A DNA stretch of 64,000 nucleotides, taken from contig NZ_JAGSYE010000002.1 in the NCBI RefSeq assembly GCF_025685565.1, positions 1,054,001 through 1,118,000 of the forward strand, read 5' to 3'. The DNA is from Granulicella aggregans. GTDB lineage: Bacteria > Acidobacteriota > Terriglobia > Terriglobales > Acidobacteriaceae. Shown one piece after another: positions 1-10,400 of the stretch. A program made the translations under genes and the position numbers. The notes beneath the pieces were generated by a model. That model made no database searches and was not told where the DNA came from. It was given only the letters and a program-made list of their open reading frames with translations. Every line of letters begins with the position of its first letter. Position 1 is the stretch's first letter.

Positions 1-2588
1 TCAACGAGATCGTCGGCGCTCTCACCGGTGTCGGTAATCCCGAAAAGTCCCTGGAAGTCAGTGACGACGGCACCACCTTCCGCGACGTCGTCCCGCTGCC
101 CGATGGCGGAGCTCCGCGGCACACTGTCTCGCTTCCTGATGTGGACGCGAAGTTTGTACGCGTGGTCTTCAAACGTGGCGCCGCTCCGAAGATGCCTTTC
201 TGGGCCGTTGGCATGGACCCTTCTTCCTTTGGTCTTTCCACCACTCCGAAGACGCCCGAGTATGAGATCGCGGAGCTGACGCTGCAGACAGGCGCGCGTG
301 TAAACCGCTTCGAAGAGAAGGCAGCATTTGTAACGATGCAAGACCTCTACCCGTTCGCAACTCCCACGGTCGATGCGGACGCCGTCATTGCGAAGTCCGA
401 CGTCATCGACCTGACCAGCAAGATGCAGCCCGATGGAACCCTGGACTGGACGCCACCTGCAGGCGGTTGGGTCGTCGTCCGCTTTGGCTACTCGCTCCTT
501 GGAATCACGAATCATCCTGCGACCAAAGAGGCCACCGGCCTTGAAGTCGACAAGCTGAACCACGCCTACGTGAAGAAGTACATGGACGGCTATCTCGATA
601 GCTATAAGGACACGGTCGGCGCGGACTGGATGGGCAAGCGCGGCATTCGCTACGTCATCACCGATAGCTGGGAGGCCGGCTCGCAGAACTGGACCGATGA
701 CATGATCGCGCAGTTCAAGAAGTATCGCGGCTATGATCCGCTGCCGTGGATGCCCGTGCTCACCGGCCGGGTCGTCGAGAGCGCGACGGCAAGCGATCAG
801 TTCCTGTGGGACTTCCGCAAGACCATCGCCGATCTCATCTCCGACGAACACTACGGACAGGTGCAGGCATCGCTCAAGGAGCGCGGTATCGGACACTATG
901 GCGAGTCTCACGAAGCCGGCCGCGCCTTTGTCGCCGACGGCATGGAGGTCAAAAAGCTCGACGACATCCCGATGGCCGCTATGTGGACGCAGTCACCAGG
1001 CGTCAACCATGAACAGTTCGGATTCAACGCGGATGACCGAGAGTCCGCGTCGGTCGCGCACATCTACGGCCAGAATCTCGTCGCTGCGGAGTCGATGACT
1101 GCAGCAGCTGCGCCCTGGGCGTGGTCGCCCGCAACGCTCAAGCCCACGGCCGATCAGGAGTTTCTCAACGGCGTCAACCGCTTCGTCATTCACGAGTCCG
1201 CTCACCAGCCGCTCGTCGGCAAGGCACCTGGGCTGACGCTTGGGCCCTTCGGACAGTGGTTCAATCGCAACGAGACATGGGCCGAGCAGGCACGTCCGTG
1301 GATCGACTATCTTGCCCGCACCAGCTACCTGCTGCAGCAGGGACACTTCGGCGCGGACATCGTTTACTTCTATGGCGAGGACTCGAACCTCACCGCCATC
1401 TTCCGCGACAAGGCACCCAACATTCCCGCCGGCTACGGCTTCGACTACATCAACGCCGACGGTCTCATCCACAAGTTGAAGACGGCTAACGGCAAGATCA
1501 CAACCGCCAGTGGCATGAGCTACAGCCTGCTGGCACTTGATCCCTACAGCACCCACATGTCCCTGCCCGTGCTCCGCGCCATTCACAAGCTCGTTGCGGA
1601 CGGTGCAACGCTTGCAGGTCCGATGCCCGCGGACGATCCCAGCCTTGGCGACGACCACACCGAGTTTGCGAAGCTCAACAGAGAGCTGTTCGGTGATGGC
1701 TCCGGAGTGCACAAGGTTGGGAAAGGTACGGTCTACACGGGCCAGAGCCTTGACGATGTCTTCCATACAATCAACCTCAAGCCCGACTTCGACTACACCA
1801 AGCCCGCTGCAGATAATCGTCTCCTATTTGTTCATCGCAAGCTGGAGGATGGCGATGTCTACTTCGTCGACAACCGCAGCGACAGCCCTGCAAGCGTCGA
1901 CGCCACCTTTCGCGTGGCAGGAAAGACACCTCACCTCTGGTATGCCGAGACAGGCAAAGGAGAGGCTGCGTCGTTCACCAGGGCTGACGGCCATACTACG
2001 GTTCCTCTCAAGCTCGAGCCCTGGGGGACAGTATTCGTCGTCTTCTACGGAAGTACGAAGACTAAATCCTATGTGGCTCCCGCGCCTAAGGAAGCGGAGA
2101 TCGCATCGCTCGATCACGGCTGGGAGATCGGCTTTCAGCCTGATAGAGGTGCTCCTCCCACTGCAAACTTCGATAAGCTGATGTCCTGGGCCGACAGCTC
2201 AGACGCGGGGATCAAGTACTTCTCTGGAACCGGGACGTACACGAAGACCTTTGACGCGTCCGTGGAATGGGCGAAGAAGGGGACGCAAGTTTGGCTGGAT
2301 CTAGGTGACGTGAAGAACCTCGCCGAGGTGACAGTGAATGGCAAGTCACTGGGCGTCGTCTGGCACGCACCGTACCGCGTCAACATCACCAGCGCCTTGA
2401 AGAGCGGAAAGAATGAGCTCTCCGTCAAGGTGACAAATGCATGGGTCAATCGCCTGATCGGCGATGAGCAGCCGGACGCAAAGGTGAAGTACACCTTCGC
2501 GGACGTCAAACCCTACAAGGCCAGCTCGCCCCTTCTGCCTTCAGGTCTGCTCGGACCGGTGAAGCTCTACTCGTTGTCTCGCGAATAG
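1..2588 (+). CDS. GH106-type alpha-L-rhamnosidase, 5'-truncated by window edge
   Basis: The frame is open from the first bases of the window (NEIVGALTGVGNPEK is read from position 3), so the true start lies upstream; the ATG-like start at 141 is internal. The visible part, about 860 residues, has the features of GH106 rhamnosidases: a segment reading YVITDSWEAGSQNWTDDM followed by a KKYRGYDPLPWMPVLTG block, and a C-terminal beta-sandwich ending in VNGKSLGVVWHAPYR, the galactose-binding-like fold that closes this family. GH106 enzymes release terminal L-rhamnose from pectin (rhamnogalacturonan) and other plant or microbial glycans. A second GH106-like gene and a lactonase follow at once, which supports a rhamnose-glycan role. 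A strong hairpin sits directly after the stop. The family call is by motif recognition; substrate is inferred. Confidence 0.8.
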   Translation, partial: NEIVGALTGVGNPEKSLEVSDDGTTFRDVVPLPDGGAPRHTVSLPDVDAKFVRVVFKRGAAPKMPFWAVGMDPSSFGLSTTPKTPEYEIAELTLQTGARVNRFEEKAAFVTMQDLYPFATPTVDADAVIAKSDVIDLTSKMQPDGTLDWTPPAGGWVVVRFGYSLLGITNHPATKEATGLEVDKLNHAYVKKYMDGYLDSYKDTVGADWMGKRGIRYVITDSWEAGSQNWTDDMIAQFKKYRGYDPLPWMPVLTGRVVESATASDQFLWDFRKTIADLISDEHYGQVQASLKERGIGHYGESHEAGRAFVADGMEVKKLDDIPMAAMWTQSPGVNHEQFGFNADDRESASVAHIYGQNLVAAESMTAAAAPWAWSPATLKPTADQEFLNGVNRFVIHESAHQPLVGKAPGLTLGPFGQWFNRNETWAEQARPWIDYLARTSYLLQQGHFGADIVYFYGEDSNLTAIFRDKAPNIPAGYGFDYINADGLIHKLKTANGKITTASGMSYSLLALDPYSTHMSLPVLRAIHKLVADGATLAGPMPADDPSLGDDHTEFAKLNRELFGDGSGVHKVGKGTVYTGQSLDDVFHTINLKPDFDYTKPAADNRLLFVHRKLEDGDVYFVDNRSDSPASVDATFRVAGKTPHLWYAETGKGEAASFTRADGHTTVPLKLEPWGTVFVVFYGSTKTKSYVAPAPKEAEIASLDHGWEIGFQPDRGAPPTANFDKLMSWADSSDAGIKYFSGTGTYTKTFDASVEWAKKGTQVWLDLGDVKNLAEVTVNGKSLGVVWHAPYRVNITSALKSGKNELSVKVTNAWVNRLIGDEQPDAKVKYTFADVKPYKASSPLLPSGLLGPVKLYSLSRE

Positions 2589-2608
2589 ATCTACGCTGGA
2601 ACAGCAAT

Positions 2609-2642
2609 CTGCGGCGCATGGAGTCCGGTCCATGCGCCGCAG
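2609..2642 (+). terminator. 14-bp perfect hairpin after the first GH106 gene
   Basis: The arms ctgcggcgcatgga (2609-2622) and tccatgcgccgcag (2629-2642) pair perfectly around a 6-nt loop, 21 nt after the GH106 stop. No long T-run follows, so it may be a weak or Rho-assisted terminator or an mRNA-stabilising hairpin. Its position also argues that the following gene starts at 2683 and not at the upstream ATG at 2632, which lies inside the stem. Confidence 0.6.
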
Positions 2643-2682
2643 CCGTTTACCTTTACTCTCAACCGGACGAGGAAAAATACAC

Positions 2683-3675
2683 ATGACATCGCCGGACGCG
2701 ACGGCCACGAAGATCCATCGCCGAGATCTACTCAAGTCCGTTGCATACATCGCGGGGGCTCTGGCCACGGGAGAGGTCTGCGCCTCATCTGCCGTGTCTA
2801 TCCCGATAATCGACACACATATTCATCTCTTCGATCCCACGCGCCCCGGTGGTGTTCCGTGGCCCGAGCCATCCGACACCATACTCTATAAGCCCGCTTT
2901 GCCCGATCGCTATCAGAAACTTGCAAACAGCTTTGGAGTTGTCGGTGCCATTGCGGTTGAAGCCAGTCCCCTGCCGAAAGACAACGACTGGCTGCTCGCC
3001 ACCGCGAAAAAGAGTCCACTCATGGTGGGCATTGTCGGGGACCTCATCCCTGGCTCGCCGGAGTTCGCGAACGAACTTGAGCGGCTGCATAAAGATCCTC
3101 TCTTCCTTGGATTGCGCTACGGAAACCTTTGGAGCCGCAACCTCGTCGAAGATGTGAACCGCCCGGGATTCCGTGATGGCCTGAAGCTCGTCTCGAAGGC
3201 GGAGCTCGTCTTCGAGAGCGCCAATCCGAATCCAGCGCTCGTCGCCACACTTGCGGATATTGCGAATCGCATCCCGGACCTCACGATCGTCGTCGACCAT
3301 CTCCCCCACGCCGTGTTCCCTGTCGATCGAGCGGCGAAGGCGGCCTACCTTGAATCGCTCCGCAGACTTGGCGGTGCACAACGCGTCTACATAAAACTCT
3401 CGGAGATCCCGCTCGAGCAGGACGGGAAGGTGTCGAAAGCCTTAGCGTCCTACAATGACACCCTTGACGAGTTGTGGAATATCTTTGGCGAAGACAAGGT
3501 GCTCTTCGGCAGTGACTGGCCTAACAGCGACCACGTTCTGCCTTACCTTGAGACGGTCAGCATCCTTAAAAACTATGCCGCAGGCAAGAGCCGCATCGCG
3601 CAGGAAAAACTCTTCTGGAGGAATTCGATCCATGCGTATCGATGGCACCCGCGCCTTCCAAATCAGCCGCGCTAA
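2683..3675 (+). CDS. Amidohydrolase-2 family lactonase (L-fucono-/L-rhamnono-lactonase-like), exported
   Basis: A 330-residue member of the amidohydrolase 2 superfamily, COG3618-like, the group that holds L-fuconolactonase and L-rhamnono-1,4-lactonase. The metal-binding signature DTHIHLFDP lies soon after the leader, VVDHLPHA provides the central His, and LFGSDWPNSD supplies the C-terminal catalytic Asp. The N-terminus carries a twin-arginine-like leader (IHRRDLLKSVAYIAGALATG), so the protein may be folded in the cytoplasm and exported by Tat. The start at 2683 has a GACGAGGAA ribosome site; an ATG at 2632 falls within the terminator hairpin. It lies between two GH106 genes and overlaps the second by 44 nt, so sugar-acid lactone hydrolysis in rhamnose metabolism is the best guess. 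A secreted lactonase would be unusual for a cytoplasmic sugar pathway, so the substrate is uncertain. Confidence 0.75.
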   Translation: MTSPDATATKIHRRDLLKSVAYIAGALATGEVCASSAVSIPIIDTHIHLFDPTRPGGVPWPEPSDTILYKPALPDRYQKLANSFGVVGAIAVEASPLPKDNDWLLATAKKSPLMVGIVGDLIPGSPEFANELERLHKDPLFLGLRYGNLWSRNLVEDVNRPGFRDGLKLVSKAELVFESANPNPALVATLADIANRIPDLTIVVDHLPHAVFPVDRAAKAAYLESLRRLGGAQRVYIKLSEIPLEQDGKVSKALASYNDTLDELWNIFGEDKVLFGSDWPNSDHVLPYLETVSILKNYAAGKSRIAQEKLFWRNSIHAYRWHPRLPNQPR

Positions 3676-6433
3676 TCTGGTCAACGGCACCCTCGCGATT
3701 GCTGCATGCTGCGCGACTGCGCTCTGTTGCTCAGCGCAACAGGCTAGGCCCACCCTTACGCAGATCCAGCTACAGTTCCTCTCACCGCCGGAGAACAGCA
3801 AGCCGATGGTGCGATGGTGGTGGTTTGGTCCCGCTGTCGAGAAGGCCGAGATCCTCCGCGAACTCCAACAGATGAAGGCTGACAACTTTGGTGGCGTCGA
3901 ACTTGCCTTCGTCTATCCGGAGGTGATCGATGACCCAACTCACGGCCTCAAGAACCTGCCATTCCTGTCTCCTGCGATGCTCGATGCCGTCTCCTACGCG
4001 CAGTCCGAGGGACGCAGGCTTGGGCTTCGTGTCGATGTCACGCTCTGCAGCGGCTGGCCCTACGGCGGCCCGGCTACGACACTGGCTGAGGCCGCAGGGC
4101 GCCTTCGCGTCATCGCTCTCGCACTTCCACCTGAAGCCACTTCCCTTCCCAAACTCAAGCTGAGCGAGGGCGAGAGCATCCTTTCTACATTTGTTGCAAA
4201 GGGCACGCCTACCAATTGGGACGCGTCCAGCCCTCAAGGAGTGACTTGTGGCACGCCTCTTCCATCAGCCACCCAGCCTCGTGTGGCTTTGTTTTTCGTA
4301 GCAAGCCACACGCTGCAGCAGGTGAAACGAGCGGCAGTAGGTGCCGAAGGCTACGTGCTCGATCCGTTCAGTAAACAAGCGGTTGCAACTCACCTGAAGG
4401 CTATCGGAGAGCCGTTGCTACGTGCCTTCGGAAACACGCCGCCTTACGCCATCTTCTCGGACTCACTTGAAGCGTACGGTGCCGATTGGACACCTTCGCT
4501 GCCCGAGGAGTTCCGCAAGCGGCGCGGTTACGATCTCTTGCCTCATCTACCCGAACTCGCATCTGGCGGCTCTCCCGCAGCCAATCAGGTTCGACACGAC
4601 TATGGCCGCACCCTCACTGAACTAGTCGATGAAAACTATCTGCTCCAAATCAACACGTGGGCTCACGACCACCGTACGAAGTTCCGTTCGCAGACCTATG
4701 GCGAGCCCGCCGTCTCGCTCTCAAGCCAGCGTTTCGTAGATTTGCCCGAAGGCGAACATCCGCAGTGGCGCGCGTTCTCTACCCTGCGCTGGGCAACTTC
4801 GGCCAATCACCTCTTCGGCAATAAAGTGACATCTGGTGAGAGCTTCACATGGCTGCACTCGCCCGTCTTCCGCGCCACGCCGCTCGACATGAAAGCCGAG
4901 GCTGACATCGATTTCATCATGGGCGAGAACCAGCTCATCTATCACGGTTGGCCTTACTCCCCACCCCAGGTGGGAGAGCCTGGCTGGTCGCTCTACGCCG
5001 CTGCCGTCTTCAACGATCACAATCCGTGGCACCCGGTCATGCCCGAGATCAACCTTTACGTCCAGCGCCTCAGCTTCCTCCTGCGCCAGGGCGAGCCAGC
5101 CAACCAGGTCGCCGTCCTTCTGCCTACTGACGACGCGTGGGCGGGTTTCTCGCCGGGACAGGTCACGGTCTCAGGGGCCATGAACCAACTCGTCTCACCA
5201 GCATTGCTCTCGGCTATTCTCTCCGCTGGGTATAACGTCGACTTCACCGACGCCGACACAATCAACCGGCTCGGCATCCATCACTCCGTCCTCGTGCTTC
5301 CTCCCAGCGATCGCATTCCGATCGAGACTCTTCGCAAGATTGACGCATGGGTGAAAGCCGGCGGCCATGTGATCGCGGTCGGACACGCTCCCTCCATCGA
5401 CGCCGATGGCACGACACCGCAGCAGTTCATCAAACTGTCGAAGCGACTCTTCTCGGGCGATCCGCTTGTCGCCGACCCCGCTACTCTTGAAGCCGCTTTG
5501 CATCGCGCCGCGGTACCTGACCTTCAACTCGCGAACGCAGCCGATTCCGTAAAGAACGGGCTCGGCTTCATCCGCCGAAGCCTTTCCGATAGCGATATCT
5601 ACTTCGTCGCGAACACCTCGAATCAGTTCGTCCAAGCCCGCGCCATTCTTGCCAGCCGATTCAAGAACATCGCTCGGTGGGACGTCGATACTGGCTCCGC
5701 CAGCCGCGAAGATGTTCAGGCCGACGGCTCAATCGATCTTAGGCTTGCGCCCTACGAGTCTGTGCTTTATGTAATCAGCGACCAGACTTCGCAGCATCAG
5801 CCAAAGTCGCACGCACTCAAAGAATCGCTGGATCTAAGCCGAGACTGGCAGGTGACGTTCACCGCATCGGGTCAGACAGGAAATGAAGCTGAACTCTCCG
5901 ACTGGATCACCGATCCCGCGACCCTGCACTACTCTGGCGAAGCCGTCTACAGCCGCGACTTCAATCTCGCCTCCGTCCCAGCTGGTCCGGTTTTTCTCCA
6001 GATCGACGGCGGCTCTGCGCTCTCCGGGCCATCTGCCGACAGCCACGGGCCGCCACCCCTCGGACCCGAAGGGCTTCCAAATCCGAAGATCACTCTTCCC
6101 GGCCCCGGCATGCACGCAACGTACGATCCGCCCGTCCGCGAGGCGGCCCTTGTAACCCTCAACGGTCATGATGCCGGCGCTCTCTGGCATCCGCCTTACC
6201 GCCTCGAAGCATCAGCTTTGCTACGCTCCGGAGCGAACCACATCGAAATCCACGTCTACAACACCGCTTTGAACGCCTGGGCCGCACAGCCTCCCCACGA
6301 CTACGGCCCGCTCATCAAGCGGTACGGCGACCGCTTCCAGATGCAGGACCTTGATCAGGTCAGGCCCATTCCCTCGGGCCTGCTCGGCACCATCCGACTC
6401 GTCTTCGGAGGCGTTGCCGGTCCCAGCGAATAA
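3632..6433 (+). CDS. Secreted GH106-type alpha-L-rhamnosidase
   Basis: A 933-residue secreted glycosidase. The start at 3632 is preferred over the frame's upstream start (3455) because GGAGG lies at 3617-3621 and the resulting N-terminus is a signal peptide (NLVNGTLAIAACCATALCC, then SAQQ). Soon after it the sequence MVRWWWFGPAVEK and FGGVELAFVYP match the GH106 catalytic TIM-barrel entry, and SDSLEAYGADWTPSLPEEF plus KRRGYDLLPHLPEL parallel the equivalent block of the first gene in this window. The C-terminal sandwich contains VTLNGHDAGALWHPPYR, as in its neighbour. The two GH106 proteins are clearly divergent paralogues and may cut different rhamnosyl linkages. The gene overlaps the lactonase by 44 nt, so the two are almost certainly co-transcribed. 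Confidence 0.82.
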   Translation: MRIDGTRAFQISRANLVNGTLAIAACCATALCCSAQQARPTLTQIQLQFLSPPENSKPMVRWWWFGPAVEKAEILRELQQMKADNFGGVELAFVYPEVIDDPTHGLKNLPFLSPAMLDAVSYAQSEGRRLGLRVDVTLCSGWPYGGPATTLAEAAGRLRVIALALPPEATSLPKLKLSEGESILSTFVAKGTPTNWDASSPQGVTCGTPLPSATQPRVALFFVASHTLQQVKRAAVGAEGYVLDPFSKQAVATHLKAIGEPLLRAFGNTPPYAIFSDSLEAYGADWTPSLPEEFRKRRGYDLLPHLPELASGGSPAANQVRHDYGRTLTELVDENYLLQINTWAHDHRTKFRSQTYGEPAVSLSSQRFVDLPEGEHPQWRAFSTLRWATSANHLFGNKVTSGESFTWLHSPVFRATPLDMKAEADIDFIMGENQLIYHGWPYSPPQVGEPGWSLYAAAVFNDHNPWHPVMPEINLYVQRLSFLLRQGEPANQVAVLLPTDDAWAGFSPGQVTVSGAMNQLVSPALLSAILSAGYNVDFTDADTINRLGIHHSVLVLPPSDRIPIETLRKIDAWVKAGGHVIAVGHAPSIDADGTTPQQFIKLSKRLFSGDPLVADPATLEAALHRAAVPDLQLANAADSVKNGLGFIRRSLSDSDIYFVANTSNQFVQARAILASRFKNIARWDVDTGSASREDVQADGSIDLRLAPYESVLYVISDQTSQHQPKSHALKESLDLSRDWQVTFTASGQTGNEAELSDWITDPATLHYSGEAVYSRDFNLASVPAGPVFLQIDGGSALSGPSADSHGPPPLGPEGLPNPKITLPGPGMHATYDPPVREAALVTLNGHDAGALWHPPYRLEASALLRSGANHIEIHVYNTALNAWAAQPPHDYGPLIKRYGDRFQMQDLDQVRPIPSGLLGTIRLVFGGVAGPSE

Positions 6434-6448
6434 TTAACTGTTCGCCGG

Positions 6449-6478
6449 TTGACATCGCGGGACAAGGTTGATATCAAC
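6449..6478 (+). promoter_or_regulatory. Putative promoter with palindromic operator before the VOC gene
   Basis: TTGACA at 6449-6454 matches the -35 consensus exactly. Seventeen bases on, TATCAA (6472-6477) is a moderate -10. The 12-bp perfect palindrome gttgatatcaac (6467-6478) overlaps this -10, where a dimeric repressor would block transcription. No regulator gene lies next to it. Confidence 0.4.
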
Positions 6479-6528
6479 TTGAGTGCTTAAGCAAACGCCG
6501 CATCCTGCTGGCCAAAGGAGATATCGCT

Positions 6529-7299
6529 ATGTTCACCCCAAGAGGAAAGTTTGGCTGGTATGAACTGATGACCAGCGACACCAAGGCCGCCGGCAAGTTC
6601 TACTCCGACGTCGTTGGCTGGACGGTCAACGAGATGGCCGGTCCGGATGGCAGCATCCAGTACACCACCTTCAATATCGGGGAGGTCGGCATCGCGGGCA
6701 TGATCAACATCCCCGGGCACACTGGGTGGGTAGGCTATATCTCCGTGGACGACGTGGACGCCCACATCGAGAGAATCCTTGAGGCTGGCGGCAAACTCTG
6801 GAAGCCCGCAACTGACGTTCCAGGCATGCTGCGCTTCGCGGTAATGTCGGACCCGCAGGGTGCGGCCATTGTCGTATTCACGCCGAACCCGGCCATGCCA
6901 GCAACACAACGTCCTGAGCCTCCCGCGGTAGGAACGATCGGCTGGCACGAACTTTACACAACCGATCTGGACGCTGGCTTCGACTTCTACAACAAGCTCT
7001 TCGGATGGACCAAGTTGAGCGACATGGATATGGGCCCCATGGGCCTCTACCGCCTGTTCGACGAAGGCGACCACAAGGAGATGGGCGACGGCGGCATGAT
7101 GGCGAAGCCTCCGTTCATTCCTGTCTCCTGCTGGGGCTTTTACTTCTGTGTCGACTCCGTCGCCGCGGCCGTGAAGCGGGTCGAAGCTGGTGGCGGCAAG
7201 ATCAGCAACGGTCCCATACAGGTGCCGGGCGGCGGTTGGATCATCCAGGGCTCGGACCCGCAGGGCGGCATGTTCTCTTTGGTGAGCAGCGGCGAATAG
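6529..7299 (+). CDS. Two-domain VOC (glyoxalase/bleomycin resistance) protein, Cfp30B-like
   Basis: A 256-residue protein made of two vicinal-oxygen-chelate modules. Repeat 1 (about residues 5-120) begins GKFGWYELMTSDTKAAGKFY and repeat 2 (about 135-253) begins GTIGWHELYTTDLDAGFDFY; each ends with a SDPQGA or SDPQGG motif. This arrangement matches the mycobacterial Cfp30B/CFP32 group, whose substrate is not settled (glyoxalase-like or hydroxylase labels are common). Such proteins are cytosolic and often stress-linked. An AAAGGAGA ribosome site precedes the ATG. The gene stands alone between the rhamnosidase locus and the kinase, with its own putative promoter and palindrome upstream. Confidence 0.85.
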   Translation: MFTPRGKFGWYELMTSDTKAAGKFYSDVVGWTVNEMAGPDGSIQYTTFNIGEVGIAGMINIPGHTGWVGYISVDDVDAHIERILEAGGKLWKPATDVPGMLRFAVMSDPQGAAIVVFTPNPAMPATQRPEPPAVGTIGWHELYTTDLDAGFDFYNKLFGWTKLSDMDMGPMGLYRLFDEGDHKEMGDGGMMAKPPFIPVSCWGFYFCVDSVAAAVKRVEAGGGKISNGPIQVPGGGWIIQGSDPQGGMFSLVSSGE

Positions 7300-7351
7300 A
7301 GAAGGCCCGAACCAGCGCTTCGCAGGTACTGAAGTAAGTCTCTGACCGATG

Positions 7352-7369
7352 AGCCCGTGGTTATGGGCT
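7352..7369 (+). terminator. Weak terminator-like hairpin after the VOC gene
   Basis: agccc (7352-7356) and gggct (7365-7369) pair around an 8-nt loop and are followed by ttta. Flanking ctga...tcag bases could extend the stem with a bulge. It is short, so confidence is low. Confidence 0.3.
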
Positions 7370-7479
7370 TTATCAGCCAACGTATCGTTTATACTTTTCG
7401 CATCTCACTCGTTTCCAAGGCTCTCCCGTGCTTGTGAAACAGTTTCCGGGTAAACCTCCGGCGGGTTGCGAAGCGCGAT

Positions 7480-10400
7480 ATGGATGATGCTTTTTCGGGG
7501 AACGACAAGTCACGGGTTCCGGAAGAATCAGCGTCGCGCGATGCGAACGTAGCTGTCGATTCAAAATCACCGGACAGTTCTCTGCCTCCCAATCGTCGCG
7601 ATCTAGCTGCGATGCTTCAGGATGCCGGGGAGACGGTTGTGTCTGCGGTGCCGTCTGGGGTCGGTTCTGGTTCGCCGGCGGTCACCGTTCCACCGCGAAT
7701 GGAAACGGGTGCCGCAACCCTGGTATCGAGCGCGGAGACTGTCGTCTCCGTCTCCCCCATTCGCCAGGGTGAAACTCCGAAGGGCGCGAACGCTCCCTTC
7801 CTCGGCGGAATTCTGCTCGAGATCGGCACCGTTCTGGGCGGCCGCTATGAGATTCTCCAACTTCTCGGGCAGGGCGGCATGGGCGCCGTGTACAAGGCCG
7901 CCGACCGCGAAGTGGAGCGGATCGTGGCGGTGAAGGTCATCCGTCCCGAGATGGCCTCGAACCCTGAGATCCTGGCCCGTTTCAAACAGGAGCTTCTACT
8001 CTCCTCCAAAGTCACAGACCGCAATGTGATCCGAATCTACGACCTGGGCGAGGCCCAGGGCGTGAAGTTCATCACGATGGAGTACATGGAGGGCGAGAAC
8101 CTCCATAGTCTTCTGAAGGCACGCGGGAAGCTGGAGGTTGCGGAAGCTGTCGAGATCGTGGAGCAGGTGGCCAGCGGTCTGGCCGCCGCCCATCGGGAAG
8201 GCATCATCCATCGCGACCTGAAGCCAGCCAACATCATGCGCGACAAGAGCGGTCGCGTGGTGGTGATGGACTTTGGTCTGGCCCGCACCTTCTCCGGCGA
8301 TGGCATGACCCAGACCGGCATGATGCTGGGGACGATGGAGTACATGTCTCCTGAGCAGGCGCAGGGGATGGACGTGAAGGCCAGCTCCGACATCTTTACA
8401 GTCGGCCTGATCCTGTATGAGCTGCTGACCGGAATCACCCCCTTCCAAGCGGAGACGGCGATCGCTAGCCTCCTCATGCGTACGCAGAAACGCGCCGCGC
8501 CACTGGTGGACGTCGACAGGAACATTCCGGGCACGCTCAGCAACATCGTCGCCAAGTGTCTTGAGAAGGAGCCGGCGAAGCGCTACCAAAACGCAGAAGA
8601 ACTCGATGCGGATCTTCGTGTGTGGCAGGGCAGGAGCGCCGGCAAGACAATCACTGCTCCCGCAGCGCGCCGCGACAGACGCGTCGGATCGGTTCCGTGG
8701 CTGCGTGTCGGTGTGGCGGGCGTTCTGGTTGCGGCGATCGCAGGTGGAAGCAGCTGGTACTTCCTCGGAAAGCATAAGGCAGCCGGCACTTCAACGGCGC
8801 ATGGCCCGGTCTCCGTTTTGATTGGCGATTTCGAGAACCATACCGGGGATTCGGTGCTGGATAGCACGCTCGAACCGATGCTTGGCGTGGCCATGGAAGA
8901 TGCGAGCTTCATCAACGTCTACAGCCGGGGCGATGCGCGTAAGATCGCAAAAAAACTACCTAACCCAACGGACGTGCTGGACGAGCAGACCTCGCGACTT
9001 GTGGCGATCAATCAGGACATCAATGCCGTCATCACAGGCGATATCAGCCATCGCGGCGAACAGTACGATATCTCCGCAATCGCACTGGACACACACACGG
9101 GCAACGTGCTCGCCAAGGCGGAAGTCACCGTCGCCGACAAGCAGCAGATCCTCAGCGAACTTCCGAAGCTTGCGATCCCCATTCGCCAGGCGCTGGGCGA
9201 TACGACAACAGACTCAGTCAAGTTCGACAAGGTCAGCGGAGGCTTCACCGCCAAATCGCTCGAAGCCGTCCACTACGATTCACTCGGTGTGGATCAGCAG
9301 TTCGCTGGCAAGTTCCAGGAAGCCTTCAACTCCTTCAAGAAGTCCGCCGAGGAAGATCCGCAGTTCGCCCGAGCTTACACCGGGATGGCGGCCATGTCAC
9401 AGAATCTCGGCAGAACGGCCGACGCGGTGAAGTACATGAAGCTGGCCATGCAGAACAAAGACCGCATGACCGAGCGCGAGCTCTATCGCAACCAGGGCCT
9501 CTACTACCTCACCACGGGCGAATCGAAAGAATGCGTGGATCAATACACGCAGTTGGTGACACGTTATCCCGCAGACCGCGTGGGCTGGAACAACCTTGCG
9601 AACTGCTACACGCAACTCCGCAACGCTCCGAAAGCACTGGAAGCGGCGAGGCACGCTGTTGAGATCGTCCCCAAAGGCGTGGGACAACGCTTGAACCTCG
9701 CCTTCATCGCTGCGTTCGCTGGCGACTTTTCGACCAGTGAAAAGGAGGCGCGCACCGCGCTCGAGATCAGTCCTACCTCCGCACAGGGACAACTGGTGCT
9801 CGCCGAAGCGAAGACCGGACAGGGGCAGATCGACGCGGCGGCGAATAGCTACCGGCAGCTTGAGAAGACTGGAGCGCCCGGCTCTTCGACCGCAGCCGAT
9901 GGGCTGGCGGATCTCGCCGCTTATCAAGGCAACTACGCAGAGGCAGCTCGAATTCTTACCCAGGGCGCCGCGACCGATGCAGCCGCGAAAGACACGGACA
10001 ACGCCGCGAGGAAGTACGCGGCGCTGGCGAACATCGAGGAGTTACAGGGACATCAGCCTGCTGCCCTTACCGACATGGCGAAGGCGCTGGCCGCCAGCCA
10101 GTCTCTCCAGATTCAGATGTTGGCCGGAATGCTCTATGTGGAAGCTGGTGACCTGGCCAAAGCACAGAAGGCTGCGACCGGCCTTGCTGCCCAGAAATCG
10201 ACTGAGCCGCAGGCTTACAGCAAAATCATCCAGGGTTTGATCGCACTAAAGAAAAAAGATGCGAAGGCGGCAGTGACGCAGATCACGGCGGCGAATAGCG
10301 TGTTGGACACCTGGATCGGCCACTTCGAGCTGGGACGGGCGTACCTGGAGGCGGCCGCATTTCAAGAGGCCAGCGCCGAGTTCGATCTATGCCTGAAGCG

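Noticed and set aside
993..1766. 257-residue minus-strand frame
   Set aside because: It is the complement of the GH106 coding region, whose conserved motifs are in the plus frame.
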